64,000 nucleotides of DNA from the NCBI RefSeq assembly GCF_004791585.1, contig NZ_SRUU01000002.1, forward strand, positions 186,001 to 250,000. Direction: 5' to 3'. Source of the DNA: Mesorhizobium sp. M1C.F.Ca.ET.210.01.1.1 (GTDB taxonomy: Bacteria; Pseudomonadota; Alphaproteobacteria; Rhizobiales; Rhizobiaceae). The notes beneath the pieces are model-generated. The model was not told the DNA's origin. It saw only the letters and a program-made list of their open reading frames with translations, and did not search any database. Shown piece after piece: positions 8,889 to 17,290 of this stretch (position 1 is its first letter; every line of letters begins with the position of its first letter). Position numbers and translations under genes: made by a program.

Positions 8889-9371
8889 TCAAATGTCGTG
8901 CTTGCGGATGTTCTTCAGCATCTTCTGCAGGATCGCGATCAGAGCCACGTATTCGGCATCGTCAACACCCTCGAACATCGCCTCGAAGGCGTCGTGCATG
9001 GCCGGCCAGGCGCGGGTGAACAGCGCACGGCCATCATCGGTCAGGAACACGTGACGGATGCGGCTGTCGGTGACCCCCTGCTCGCGCCGCACCAATCCCT
9101 GCCCTTCCAGCGCGTCCAGCGTGCGGCTCAAGGTCGACTGCTCGATCACCGTATAGACCGAGAGATCATTGACGGTGACGCCGTCGGTGACCGAGAGCAC
9201 GGCCAGCGTGCGCACCTGCGGGATGGTCAGGCCCTGCTTGCGGAAATCCTCGCGCAGCGTGGCGTTGTAGCGGCCCATGATGCGGTTCATCAAATAGGGC
9301 GCGAACTGCTGCAGGCCGATCTCGCCGAGGGTCGAGATGCGCTGGCGCTTTTCCGGAAGCTTCCCGTCCAT
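8889..9371 (-). CDS. MarR-family transcriptional regulator
   Basis: A 160-residue winged-helix regulator with the typical MarR core (LTIPQVRTLAVLSVTDGVTV, then VIEQSTLSRTLDALEGQGLVRRE and a beta-wing rich in Asp/Arg, DSRIRHVFLTDDGRALF). The start ATG at 9371 shares one base with the TGA of the upstream flavoprotein gene, so the two are translationally coupled. MarR proteins in aromatic-catabolism loci usually repress until a pathway ligand or its CoA thioester binds. Auxin-degradation loci are known to use MarR regulators, which fits the isatin-hydrolase context. Its operator may be the CTTTAAGC motif at 12130 and 19706 (inference). Confidence 0.88.
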   Translation of the reverse strand: MDGKLPEKRQRISTLGEIGLQQFAPYLMNRIMGRYNATLREDFRKQGLTIPQVRTLAVLSVTDGVTVNDLSVYTVIEQSTLSRTLDALEGQGLVRREQGVTDSRIRHVFLTDDGRALFTRAWPAMHDAFEAMFEGVDDAEYVALIAILQKMLKNIRKHDI

Positions 9372-10942
9372 CAGAGCCTCCCCGCCAAGAGGAAGCCGGA
9401 GCCGCCACCCAGCCCTGCGCCCGGATGCGTCGAAGCGCCAATGTGGTAGAGGCCCTTGATGCCGGTGTCGTGGTTGCGGCTCGCCTTGAAGGGCCGCCAC
9501 AGGAAGGCCTGGTCGATGGTGGAGGAGCCGCCGTAGGGATCGCCGCCGACTAGATTGATGTTCATCGCCTCCAGGTCGGCCGGCGAATAGGCGCGGCGCG
9601 CGATCACGCCCTCGCGGAAACCGTCGATGTGATGGGCAAGGATCACCTCGACCCTGTCGGCAAAGGCCTCGCGCAACGCGTCGCTCCATCGTCCGTCAGC
9701 CGGTGTCTCCAACCGGCCCGCCGCATCGCCTTTGATAACGCGTGGCGCCTCGGGCAGTTGCAGCCACAGGATCGCCTTGCCCTCAGGACAGCGCGACGGG
9801 TCGAGCGCATGCGGCTGGCCGACGCAGATGGTTGGCACTTCCGGCAGCAGGCCACGCACCGCCTCGTTGCAGGCTTTCGAGACGCCGTCCAGTCCCGGCG
9901 TCAGATGCAGCAGCGCCACCTTGTCGAGGCCCTCACCACGCCATGCCGGCGGGCTGTTGAGGGCATAGTGGATCTGGAAGTTGCCCTTGCCGTAGCGATA
10001 GTCTCGAGTCGCTTTTGCCGCAGTCTCCGGCGCGTCCTTGCCGAGCAGACGGCCGTATAGCTGCGTCGGCGTGACCGAGCAGATGACGCTTTTCAATGCC
10101 GTCACCGTCTCGCCCGAAGCCAGCCTCACGCCGGTGGCTCGGCCGCCGGTCTGGACGATCGAGGCGACATCGGCATTGACGCGGATTTCGCCACCGCGCT
10201 CCTTGATCAGCGCCTCGAAAGCGGAGAGCAGGTTCTTCGCGCCGCCCTTGACGATCGGCGCACCGGCCGCCTCCAGCGCAAAGGCGATGACCTTGGCGAT
10301 CTGGCCGGAGAACGCGTCTTCCGGCCCGAGTCCCGCATGCAGCACCCAGGGCGCCCAGAGCGCGCGGACCGTGTCGGATGTATAGCCGGTTTCCAGCCAG
10401 CCGCGCGCGGGCACCAGCGCCTCGCCGAGGAAAGCGGCAAGGGTGCGCGGGCCGCGCCGCCAGGCCTCGCCGGCCATGAGCTTCGTCGTCGGATAGGACC
10501 AGAGCGCGCCGCCGAGCAGGCCGAAGAGCAGCCCGGCATTGCGCTCGATGCCGCCGACATCGCCGCCGTGGCGGTCGCCGTCGCCGGAGCTTATTGCGTT
10601 CAGCGCCGCGATGTTGGCGGCGCGGTCGGTGGTCAGCACCGCATGGCTGCCGTCGGGCCGCAGCACGCCGGTGGGGGTCGCGGTGTGGCAGAACTCCAGC
10701 CCATGCCGCGCAAGGTCCTTGCCGAGCGCGGCAAAAGCCGGGGAGGTGATGAACAGCACGAAGGTCGTCGCCATCACGTCATGGACGAAGCCGGGCGCCG
10801 TGATCTCCTCGGTGCGCATGCAGCCGCCGATGCGGTCGTTGCGCTCGAGCACGAGCACCCTGGCGCCTTTTGCGCCGAGCATCGCCGCGCAGACCAGGGC
10901 GTTGATGCCGCTGCCGACGATGATGTGATCGGGGGCGTTCAT
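9371..10942 (-). CDS. NAD(P)/FAD-dependent oxidoreductase, phytoene-dehydrogenase-like
   Basis: A 523-residue flavoprotein with an N-terminal Rossmann motif (HIIVGSGINALVCAAMLGAKG) followed by LERNDRIGGCMRTEE, and the C-terminal FAD-contact region NLVGGDPYGGSSTIDQAFLWRP...GLYHIGASTHPGAGLGGGSG. This is the CrtI/phytoene-desaturase-like superfamily. The reaction is unknown. It is a paralogue of the protein at 12160-13734. Both surround the isatin-hydrolase-like gene, so oxidation of an indolic or oxindole intermediate is a reasonable guess. It is coupled to the MarR gene downstream by a TGATG overlap. Confidence 0.85.
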   Translation of the reverse strand: MNAPDHIIVGSGINALVCAAMLGAKGARVLVLERNDRIGGCMRTEEITAPGFVHDVMATTFVLFITSPAFAALGKDLARHGLEFCHTATPTGVLRPDGSHAVLTTDRAANIAALNAISSGDGDRHGGDVGGIERNAGLLFGLLGGALWSYPTTKLMAGEAWRRGPRTLAAFLGEALVPARGWLETGYTSDTVRALWAPWVLHAGLGPEDAFSGQIAKVIAFALEAAGAPIVKGGAKNLLSAFEALIKERGGEIRVNADVASIVQTGGRATGVRLASGETVTALKSVICSVTPTQLYGRLLGKDAPETAAKATRDYRYGKGNFQIHYALNSPPAWRGEGLDKVALLHLTPGLDGVSKACNEAVRGLLPEVPTICVGQPHALDPSRCPEGKAILWLQLPEAPRVIKGDAAGRLETPADGRWSDALREAFADRVEVILAHHIDGFREGVIARRAYSPADLEAMNINLVGGDPYGGSSTIDQAFLWRPFKASRNHDTGIKGLYHIGASTHPGAGLGGGSGFLLAGRL

Positions 10943-11249
10943 TGGTGGTGGCTCCCGGCCGTCGCGAAGTGACGTTCAGTCGCATGGGTTGGCGCTCTAC
11001 GGCGCCCCCCTCTGTCCTGCCGGACATCTCCCCCTCTAGGGGGGAGATTGGATGTCGCGATGGCTTTCGCCAATCGCCAAAGTCGCAGGAATGAGCGGGG
11101 CGCGGAAGCTGCCAATCTCCCCCCTTGAGGGGGAGATGTCCGGCAGGACAGAGGGGGGTGAGCGCAAGCCTTGCCAAGCTGCCACCCCCTACCCGTCATC
11201 ACTCCATCATCCGCAAGCATGATCTTCTCCCGAAGACCGCCGCCTCGCC
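10943..11249. other. Intergenic stretch filled mostly by a palindromic repeat
   Basis: The 307 bases between the isatin-hydrolase-like gene and the flavoprotein gene contain no coding frame I can support. Most of it is the inverted-repeat element at 11005-11158. No T-run terminator is visible, so transcription could read through from the hydrolase gene into the flavoprotein gene. Confidence 0.7.
11005..11158. repeat. MITE-like palindromic element with 31-bp perfect inverted ends
   Basis: The left arm (11005-11035) and right arm (11128-11158) are perfect reverse complements over 31 bases. Nested inside the ends are two further GGGGAGAT hairpins (11026-11048 and 11115-11137). There is no coding sequence inside, so any movement would depend on a transposase elsewhere. 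Similar CTCCCCC-rich palindromes are common between genes in rhizobia. It sits within a probable operon and could fold strongly in the transcript. Confidence 0.8.
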
Positions 11250-12041
11250 CTATTTGCCCGGCACCAGCGCCAGCGCGCGGATCGGGCTGCCGGTGCCGTG
11301 CTCGATCTTGAGCGGCGCGGCGATCAGGATCGCGCCCTTCGGCGGCAGCTGGTCGAGGTTGCATAGGCTGGCGAGCCCATAGCGGTTGGCCTTGTGCATC
11401 AGCGTGTGTGCCGGGAATGGCGGCTCCATGCCGCCGGCCTTGCCGGCATCGGTGCCGATCGTCTCCGAGCCCCAGCCCTTGATGTCCTTGCTGATCAGGA
11501 ACTGGATGGCTTCGGCCGTCGGCCCGGGCGTATGCGGGCCGGTCTCGTTGGCGTTGAGGAACTCGGCTTCCGAACCGTTGCGCTTGTACCAGTCGGTGCG
11601 CATCACCACCCATTCGCCAGGATTGATGGCGCCGTGCTTGGCTTCCCAGGCCTTGATGTGGTCGACGGTAAGCAGGAAGTCGTGGTCCGCGGCGGCTTCC
11701 TTCGAGCAGTCGATGACGTTGACCGGGCCGACGAAATTCTGCGCCGGAATGGTGTCGGTGGCGCCATCCGGATAGTCCTTGCCGGTGATCCAGTGCTGCG
11801 GCGCGTCGAAATGCGTGCCCGAATGCTCACCGAGCTTCAGCCAGTTCCAGGCCCACCACGGACCGTTCTTGTCATACTTGGAGATGGCGTGGATCTCGAC
11901 CTTCGGCGTGTCGACGGCAAGCTCCGGCGGCAGCTTGATCAGCGGCGTGTTAGGCCCCAACGGCGCCGACAAATCGACCACCTTGATGGCGCCCGAAAGC
12001 AGCTGGCCGGCGACCTCGCCGAGGAGTTTCTGCGTGTCCAT
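11250..12041 (-). CDS. Cyclase-family metal hydrolase, probable isatin hydrolase
   Basis: A 263-residue protein of the cyclase / kynurenine-formamidase-like family. It carries the signature HSGTHFDAPQH at residues 73-83, matching HxGTHxDxPxH, which binds a divalent metal. The flanking text (PWWAWNWLKLGEHSGTHFDA, ITGKDYPDG, IGTDAGKAGGMEPPFPAH) closely recalls the characterised Labrenzia isatin hydrolase as I remember it; no alignment was possible. That enzyme opens isatin to isatinate. Other family members hydrolyse N-formylkynurenine, so this alternative must be kept. I chose ATG 12041 over an upstream start at 12125 because an AGAGGGA site precedes it and the family begins near here. It is divergent from the flavoprotein gene at 12160. 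Confidence 0.82.
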   Translation of the reverse strand: MDTQKLLGEVAGQLLSGAIKVVDLSAPLGPNTPLIKLPPELAVDTPKVEIHAISKYDKNGPWWAWNWLKLGEHSGTHFDAPQHWITGKDYPDGATDTIPAQNFVGPVNVIDCSKEAAADHDFLLTVDHIKAWEAKHGAINPGEWVVMRTDWYKRNGSEAEFLNANETGPHTPGPTAEAIQFLISKDIKGWGSETIGTDAGKAGGMEPPFPAHTLMHKANRYGLASLCNLDQLPPKGAILIAAPLKIEHGTGSPIRALALVPGK

Positions 12042-12129
12042 GGTCTCTGTTCCCTCTTGTCTCTGATGATCAAGGCTCGTTGCGGCCCTTAATATCCTAC
12101 TAGACGAAAACATATGCATCTGCAATTAT

Positions 12130-12143
12130 CTTTAAGCATAAAG
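12130..12143. promoter_or_regulatory. Operator-like inverted repeat CTTTAAGCATAAAG
   Basis: A 14-base sequence with 5-bp inverted arms (CTTTA-AGCA-TAAAG) in the 118-base divergent region between the isatin-hydrolase-like gene and the second flavoprotein gene. A close copy (CTTTAAGCTTGAAA, 11 of 14 identical) lies at 19706, upstream of the monooxygenase/reductase gene. Size and symmetry suit a MarR dimer. Assignment to either MarR protein is inference. Confidence 0.45.
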
Positions 12144-12159
12144 CTTTTTGGGGCGGGGC

Positions 12160-13734
12160 GTGAGCGAGTTCGACGCCATCTTTGTCGGGGCGGGCCACAA
12201 CAGTCTGGCATGCGCAGCGCATCTGACGCTCAAAGGCTGGAAAATCGCCATTTTCGAGCGCAACCAGACGATCGGCGGCGCGGTCCGGACCGGCGAATAC
12301 ACGCTTCCAGGCTTCCGGCACGATTTCGGCGCGATGAATCTGAGCCTGTTCGCCGGCTCGGCCTTCCACCGGAAATATGCAAATGAATTGAAAAGCCACG
12401 GGCTGGAGTTCGCGCCGGTGGCCGACTGTTTCGCCAGCGCCTTCCCGGACGGGAAATGGTTCGGCGTCAGCAACGATCTCGAAAAGACCGCGTCGCGGCT
12501 CGCCGCCTTCTCCGCTGCCGATGCCGCCGCATGGCGCCGGCTGGTCGGCGCGTTTCCGGGTGAAGCCGAGCACCTGTTCCGCCTGCTGGGATCGCCGATG
12601 AGCGCGCGGGCGCTGGCCGGCACGGCCTGGAATCTCTGGCGCAAGAAGGGCTTTGCCGGCGCGCTCGACACCGGCCGGCTGCTTCTCTCTTCGCCGCGCG
12701 CGTGGCTGGAGGAAAATTTCGAGACGCCGCATGTTCGCACGACGCTCGCCGCCTGGGGCATGCATCTCGACTTCGCGCCCGACATCGCCGGCGGCGCCGT
12801 GTTCCCCTATCTGGAATCGATGGCCAACCAGAGTTTCGGCATGGTGCTGGGCAAGGGCGGCGCCGACACCATCACCCGCGCGCTGGCCGGCATGGTCAAT
12901 GCGACCGGCGGCAAGATCGTCACCGGCGCGGATGTGGCGGAGATCACGGTTGTCGGCGGCCGGGCGACCGGCGTGCGGCTCGCGTCCGGCGATTTCCACG
13001 TCGCCAGCAAGGCCGTCATTGCCGGAGTCGCGCCGGGAGCGCTTGCGGGCAAACTTCTGCCCGACGGCTCCGGTGACCCAGGCTTCGACGTGGCGATGAA
13101 GACATTCCGCCACGCGCCGGGCACGATGATGGTCCATCTGGCGCTCGACGACCTGCCGGACTGGAGCGCCGGCGCCGAGCTTCGCCAGTTCGCCTATGTG
13201 CATCTGGCGCCGTCGCTCGACGCCATGTCGCGCACCTATCAGCAGGCGATCGCCGGCATACAGCCCGACCAGCCCGTGCTCGTCGTAGGACAGCCGACGG
13301 CTGTCGATCCCTCGCGTGCGCCCGAGGGCAAGCACGTGCTGTGGGTGCAGGTGCGCATGCTGCCGGCAGAAATCCTTGGCGATGCCGCGGGCAAGATCGC
13401 GCCGGGTCACTGGGACGCGGTCAAGGATGCCTATGCCGAGCGCGTGCTCGACATCATCGAGAGCTACGCGCCTGGCCTGCGCAGGAAGATCCTCGGCCGC
13501 GCGATCTTCTCGCCGCTCGACCTCGAGCGCGAGAACCCGAACCTCGTCGGCGGCGACCAGATCTGCGGCAGCCATCATCTCGCGCAGAATTTTCTCTTTC
13601 GCCCGGCACGCTCTTTCGCGCGCTGGAACACGCCGGTCACAAACCTCTACCTGACCGGCGCCGCGACATGGCCCGGCGCCGGCACCGGTGCCGGCTCGGG
13701 CTTCATGCTCGCGCAACAACTGGGAGGACATTGA
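12160..13734 (+). CDS. NAD(P)/FAD-dependent oxidoreductase, phytoene-dehydrogenase-like (second copy)
   Basis: A 524-residue flavoprotein with FDAIFVGAGHNSLACAAHL at the N-terminus, FERNQTIGGAVRT just after it, and a C-terminal FAD region (NLVGGDQICGSHHLAQNFLFRP...YLTGAATWPGAGTGAGSG). It is a paralogue of 9371-10942, sharing for example VGQPxAxDPSRxPEGK and the NLVGGD block. I chose GTG 12160 because it places the nucleotide-binding motif at the usual distance. A TTG at 12148 is also possible. It is the first gene of a plus-strand run that continues into an ABC importer, so it probably oxidises an imported substrate or its product. Confidence 0.82.
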   Translation: MSEFDAIFVGAGHNSLACAAHLTLKGWKIAIFERNQTIGGAVRTGEYTLPGFRHDFGAMNLSLFAGSAFHRKYANELKSHGLEFAPVADCFASAFPDGKWFGVSNDLEKTASRLAAFSAADAAAWRRLVGAFPGEAEHLFRLLGSPMSARALAGTAWNLWRKKGFAGALDTGRLLLSSPRAWLEENFETPHVRTTLAAWGMHLDFAPDIAGGAVFPYLESMANQSFGMVLGKGGADTITRALAGMVNATGGKIVTGADVAEITVVGGRATGVRLASGDFHVASKAVIAGVAPGALAGKLLPDGSGDPGFDVAMKTFRHAPGTMMVHLALDDLPDWSAGAELRQFAYVHLAPSLDAMSRTYQQAIAGIQPDQPVLVVGQPTAVDPSRAPEGKHVLWVQVRMLPAEILGDAAGKIAPGHWDAVKDAYAERVLDIIESYAPGLRRKILGRAIFSPLDLERENPNLVGGDQICGSHHLAQNFLFRPARSFARWNTPVTNLYLTGAATWPGAGTGAGSGFMLAQQLGGH

Positions 13735-13844
13735 GCCGAAGAATTCCAGGATGGACAAGGCGCGGTTGCCCACCAGACCTACCGAATGAAACCGCCGCGC
13801 GGACAATGACAGTCAAAGATGGACAACCAACAAGGGGAACGACC

Positions 13845-15371
13845 ATGACCATCAACAGACGCGATTTGCTTGGATTCGGCGCCGCGGCGATCGGCGCGGC
13901 CACGCTCGGCCTGCCGAGGGCGGCAAAGGCGGCGGACGAGCTCACCATCGCCTACAACGTCAACCTGCCGTCCTGGGACCCGACGACCGGACCATCGGCG
14001 GTCAATCCGACCATCCAGGGCCTTTACCAGTCGGTATTCGACCAGTTCATCCCGCAGAAGCCGGACCTCTCCTTCACGCCGGGCCTGCTCACCGAATGGG
14101 GCTGGAACGACGACCGCACCAAGGTGACGATGACGGTGCGCGACGGCGTCAAATGGCATGACGGCTCGCCCTTCACAGCCGAGGACGTGGTCTGGTCGCT
14201 GCAGCGGGCCGGCGACGAGAAGACCGGCAACCCGATCCAGTTCGTGTGGAAGAACGTCAACAACTTCAAGATCGACGGCAACAAGATCACCGGCGACGTG
14301 GTGCAGTTCGACCCGGTCTATTTCAAGTGGATGTCGTTCCTGACCGGCTACATCATGCCGAAGGCCTATTACGAGAAGGTGGGCGCCGAAGGCTTCGAGA
14401 AGGCGCCGATAGGCACCGGCCCGTACCTGGTCGACAAGTTCGAGCGCAACGCCTTCCTGAGGCTCAAGGCCAATCCGCACTACTGGGGCGCCAAGCCGGC
14501 CTTCGAGAATGTGACGATCAAGTTCGTCGCCGATGCGGCAAGCCGCGTCGCCGAGATCGAGTCCGGCTCCTCGCAGGTGACGCTCGAAATCCCCTATGAG
14601 GAATATGACCGGCTGATCGCCAAGGACGGGCTCGCCGGCTCGATCAAGAACGTCTCCGACATCGGCATGATCTTCTTCAACGACATCGAGGCGATGCTGG
14701 ACAAGAACGTCCGCCAGGCGGCCGTGATGGCGGTGGACAAGGAGCTCTTGGTCAAGCGCCTGCTGCGCGGCTACGGCAAGCCGATCGCGACGCTGGAGAC
14801 GCCGGAATACGCGGCCTTCGATCCATCGATCAAGGTCGAGCACAACCCGGAAAAGGCCAAGGAATTGCTAGCCGCTTCCGGCTATTCGCCCAAGAAGCCG
14901 GTGAAGTTCACGATACAGACGACCAAGGGCTTCAAGCCCAAGGACTATGAGATGATCCAGGCGATCGTCGGCATGTGGCGCAAGGTCGGCATCGAGGCCA
15001 ATATCGAGGTCTACGAGATCGCCAAGCATTACGAGCTGCGCGCCGCCGACAAGCTGGCGCCGGCCGCCTTCTACAACTGGGGCAATGCGATCGGCGACCC
15101 GACCACCTCGACCGGCTTTGCCATGTACGGCCCGAGCCCGCATTCGGTCTGGGATAGCAAGGACCTGATCGACATGATCAATCCGCTGTGGGGCGAGACG
15201 GACGAGACCAAGCGCATCGCCGGCTGGAAGGCCGTCGACAAATACATCGCCGAGCAGGCCTATGTGCTGCCGCTGATCCAGTATGCGCAGCCGATCGTGC
15301 ACTCGAAGAAGGTCAATGTCGTACAGCACGTGTCCGGCGCGCTGCTGCCGGCACTGATGACCCCGGCCTGA
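13845..15371 (+). CDS. ABC transporter substrate-binding protein, peptide/nickel type (SBP_bac_5)
   Basis: A 508-residue periplasmic binding protein with a twin-arginine-type signal (MTINRRDLLGFGAAAIGAATLG, cleavage near AKA at about 31). It has the family stretches LTEWGWNDDRTKVTMTVRDGVKWHDGSPFTAEDVVWS and IGTGPYLVDKFERNAFLRLKANPHYWG. It would capture a peptide-sized or other organic ligand for the permeases downstream. The ATG at 13845 has an AAGGGGAA site. An upstream ATG at 13806 would bury the signal peptide. Given its place inside an isatin/aminobenzoyl-CoA locus, the ligand may be an indolic compound or an auxin conjugate rather than a peptide (inference). Confidence 0.88.
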   Translation: MTINRRDLLGFGAAAIGAATLGLPRAAKAADELTIAYNVNLPSWDPTTGPSAVNPTIQGLYQSVFDQFIPQKPDLSFTPGLLTEWGWNDDRTKVTMTVRDGVKWHDGSPFTAEDVVWSLQRAGDEKTGNPIQFVWKNVNNFKIDGNKITGDVVQFDPVYFKWMSFLTGYIMPKAYYEKVGAEGFEKAPIGTGPYLVDKFERNAFLRLKANPHYWGAKPAFENVTIKFVADAASRVAEIESGSSQVTLEIPYEEYDRLIAKDGLAGSIKNVSDIGMIFFNDIEAMLDKNVRQAAVMAVDKELLVKRLLRGYGKPIATLETPEYAAFDPSIKVEHNPEKAKELLAASGYSPKKPVKFTIQTTKGFKPKDYEMIQAIVGMWRKVGIEANIEVYEIAKHYELRAADKLAPAAFYNWGNAIGDPTTSTGFAMYGPSPHSVWDSKDLIDMINPLWGETDETKRIAGWKAVDKYIAEQAYVLPLIQYAQPIVHSKKVNVVQHVSGALLPALMTPA

Positions 15372-15392
15372 TCATCGGCCTTGGATTGTCAC

Positions 15393-15417
15393 GCGCGCCG
15401 TCCGCAAGGCGGCGCGC
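15393..15417 (+). promoter_or_regulatory. Intra-operon hairpin between binding-protein and permease genes
   Basis: 8-bp stem (GCGCGCCG / CGGCGCGC) with a 9-base loop followed by ATTTT. Placed between the binding-protein stop and the permease start, it may act as a partial terminator or protect the 3' end of the abundant binding-protein mRNA. Confidence 0.6.
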
Positions 15418-15441
15418 ATTTTCATCCGGGCATACAGGCTG

Positions 15442-16449
15442 ATGCTGCTGCAAAGATTCCTTGTTCGTCTTTTGACGATGTTTGTCACGCTGTTCGGCGT
15501 GGCTATCGTCGTCTTCGTCGTCATCCGCGTCGCGCCCGGCGATCCGATCGCCATGATGCTGCCACCGGGCGCCAGCGACGACGACATCGCGCGGCTGCGC
15601 GCGCTCTACGGCCTGGACAAGAGCATCGTACAGCAGTTCTTCATCTGGCTCGGCGGCATGCTTCACGGCGATTTCGGCACCTCGATCTCGCTGCGGCAGG
15701 ATGTGCTCGGCCTGGTCTTCAATCGGCTGCCAGCGACGCTTGAGCTGGCGACCGTCGCGCTGCTGGTGGCGATCGCGATGGGCGCTGCGGCGGCGATCCT
15801 CGGCGCGCGCTCGCGCGGCACGGCGGTCGAAGCCGGCATCGACATCGCCAGCGGCGCGACGCTGTCCATACCCGACTTCCTGTGGGGCCTGGTGCTGATC
15901 CTGCTGTTCGGCGTGCTGGTGCCGGTGTTCGACATTTCCGGCCGGGTATCGCCGCAGCTCGACCTGCCCTTCGTCACGCAGTTCTATCTCGCCGAGAGCA
16001 TGCTTCGGCTGCGCTTCGATCTCACCTGGGATCTCATCAAGCACATGCTGATGCCGGCGGTTGCGCTGGCCCTGCCGCTGGCGGCGATCATCGCGCAGCT
16101 CCTGAAGCAATCACTGAAGGAAGTGCTCGACCTCGACTATGTCGTGCTGGCCAGGGTCAAAGGTTTTTCCGAAACGCAGGTCATCCTGCGCGAGGTGTTG
16201 AAGAACGCGGCACTGCCGACGCTGACCTTGGTCGGCGTGCAGTTCACCTTCCTGATCGGCGGCACGGTGATCGTCGAGCGGCTGTTCTCCTATGAGGGCC
16301 TCGGCAACATGGCGATCGATGCCGTGATCAACCGCGACCTGCCGCTGATCCAGGGCATCGTGCTGGTCTTCGCGCTGCTCTTCGTGCTGATCAACCTTGC
16401 CGTCGACATGATGTATGCGCTGCTCAATCCGAGGCTGCGCCATGGATGA
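15442..16449 (+). CDS. ABC transporter permease (DppB/OppB type)
   Basis: A 335-residue inner-membrane permease with the usual first transmembrane helix at the N-terminus (LLTMFVTLFGVAIVVFVVIR), the periplasmic PGDPIAMMLPPGAS segment and the cytoplasmic coupling loop around KEVLDLDYVVLARVKGFSETQVILREVLKNAALP. It forms the channel with the second permease, which overlaps it by eight bases. ATG 15442 is 70 bases after the binding-protein gene. Confidence 0.9.
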   Translation: MLLQRFLVRLLTMFVTLFGVAIVVFVVIRVAPGDPIAMMLPPGASDDDIARLRALYGLDKSIVQQFFIWLGGMLHGDFGTSISLRQDVLGLVFNRLPATLELATVALLVAIAMGAAAAILGARSRGTAVEAGIDIASGATLSIPDFLWGLVLILLFGVLVPVFDISGRVSPQLDLPFVTQFYLAESMLRLRFDLTWDLIKHMLMPAVALALPLAAIIAQLLKQSLKEVLDLDYVVLARVKGFSETQVILREVLKNAALPTLTLVGVQFTFLIGGTVIVERLFSYEGLGNMAIDAVINRDLPLIQGIVLVFALLFVLINLAVDMMYALLNPRLRHG

Positions 16450-17290
16450 GGCGCGCATCTCAAGACGCGGGTTGAGCCCGCGACTGTGGCTGGCGGGCGG
16501 GTGGCTGCTTATTGCGCTGCTTGCGGCGATCTTCGCGCCGCTGATCGCGCCGCAGGACCCGCTGGCGCAGGACCTGATGCTGGAACGGCTGCCGCCCTTC
16601 TGGCTCGACGGCGCCGAGCCCGGCTATTGGCTGGGCACCGACAGCCTCGGCCGGGATCTGCTGTCGCGCCTGATCTTCGGCGGCCGCATCGCCTTCATCG
16701 TCGCCTTCGCCGCGGCGACGTCCGCCTGCCTCATCGGCTCGGCGCTCGGACTGATCGCCGGCTATTTCGGCGGCTGGGCCGACCGCATCATCTCGCGCAT
16801 CGTCGATGTCTGGATGGCGTTCCCGCCGGTGCTGTTCGCGATCCTCTTGGTGGCGGTGCTGGGCACCGGCTTGAGCTCCGTCATCATCGCGATTGCCGTC
16901 ATCGACTGGACGCGCTTCTGCCGGGTGATCCGCGCCGAGGCGATGAGCCAGGCGCGCATGGACTATGTCGAGAGCGCGCGCATCGCCGGCTATGGCCGCA
17001 TCGGCATCATGCTGCGCGAGGTGCTGCCCAATGTGCTGCCTTCTGTGGTGGCGCTGCTGTCGCTCGAAATGGGCATCGCCGTCATCGTCGAGGCGATCCT
17101 GTCCTTCGTCAATCTGTCGATCTCGACCGACGATCCGACCTGGGGCGGCATCATCGCCGAAGGCCGGCTGTCGATCCATCAGGCATGGTGGGTGCTGGTG
17201 TTCCCGCTGATCACGCTGATCCTCACCGTGCTCTCCTTCAGCCAGTTCGGCGAAGGCCTGAAGGCACGCTTCGATCCGGTGCTGCGATGA
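16442..17290 (+). CDS. ABC transporter permease (DppC/OppC type)
   Basis: A 282-residue inner-membrane permease. It has the OppC-type N-terminal helix (LWLAGGWLLIALLAAIFAPLIAPQDPLAQD), the LGTDSLGRDLLSRLIFGGRIAF segment, and the coupling loop MDYVESARIAGYGRIGIMLREVLPN. The ATG at 16442 overlaps the preceding gene, and its TGA overlaps the ATG of the ATPase gene (ATGA), so the subunits are tightly coupled. The other in-frame start at 16415 lies deep in the upstream gene and was rejected. Confidence 0.9.
   Translation: MDEARISRRGLSPRLWLAGGWLLIALLAAIFAPLIAPQDPLAQDLMLERLPPFWLDGAEPGYWLGTDSLGRDLLSRLIFGGRIAFIVAFAAATSACLIGSALGLIAGYFGGWADRIISRIVDVWMAFPPVLFAILLVAVLGTGLSSVIIAIAVIDWTRFCRVIRAEAMSQARMDYVESARIAGYGRIGIMLREVLPNVLPSVVALLSLEMGIAVIVEAILSFVNLSISTDDPTWGGIIAEGRLSIHQAWWVLVFPLITLILTVLSFSQFGEGLKARFDPVLR

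Noticed and set aside
11005..11158. Insertion sequence.
   Set aside because: The inverted-repeat element contains no coding frame for a transposase and is too short; it is listed as a repeat.
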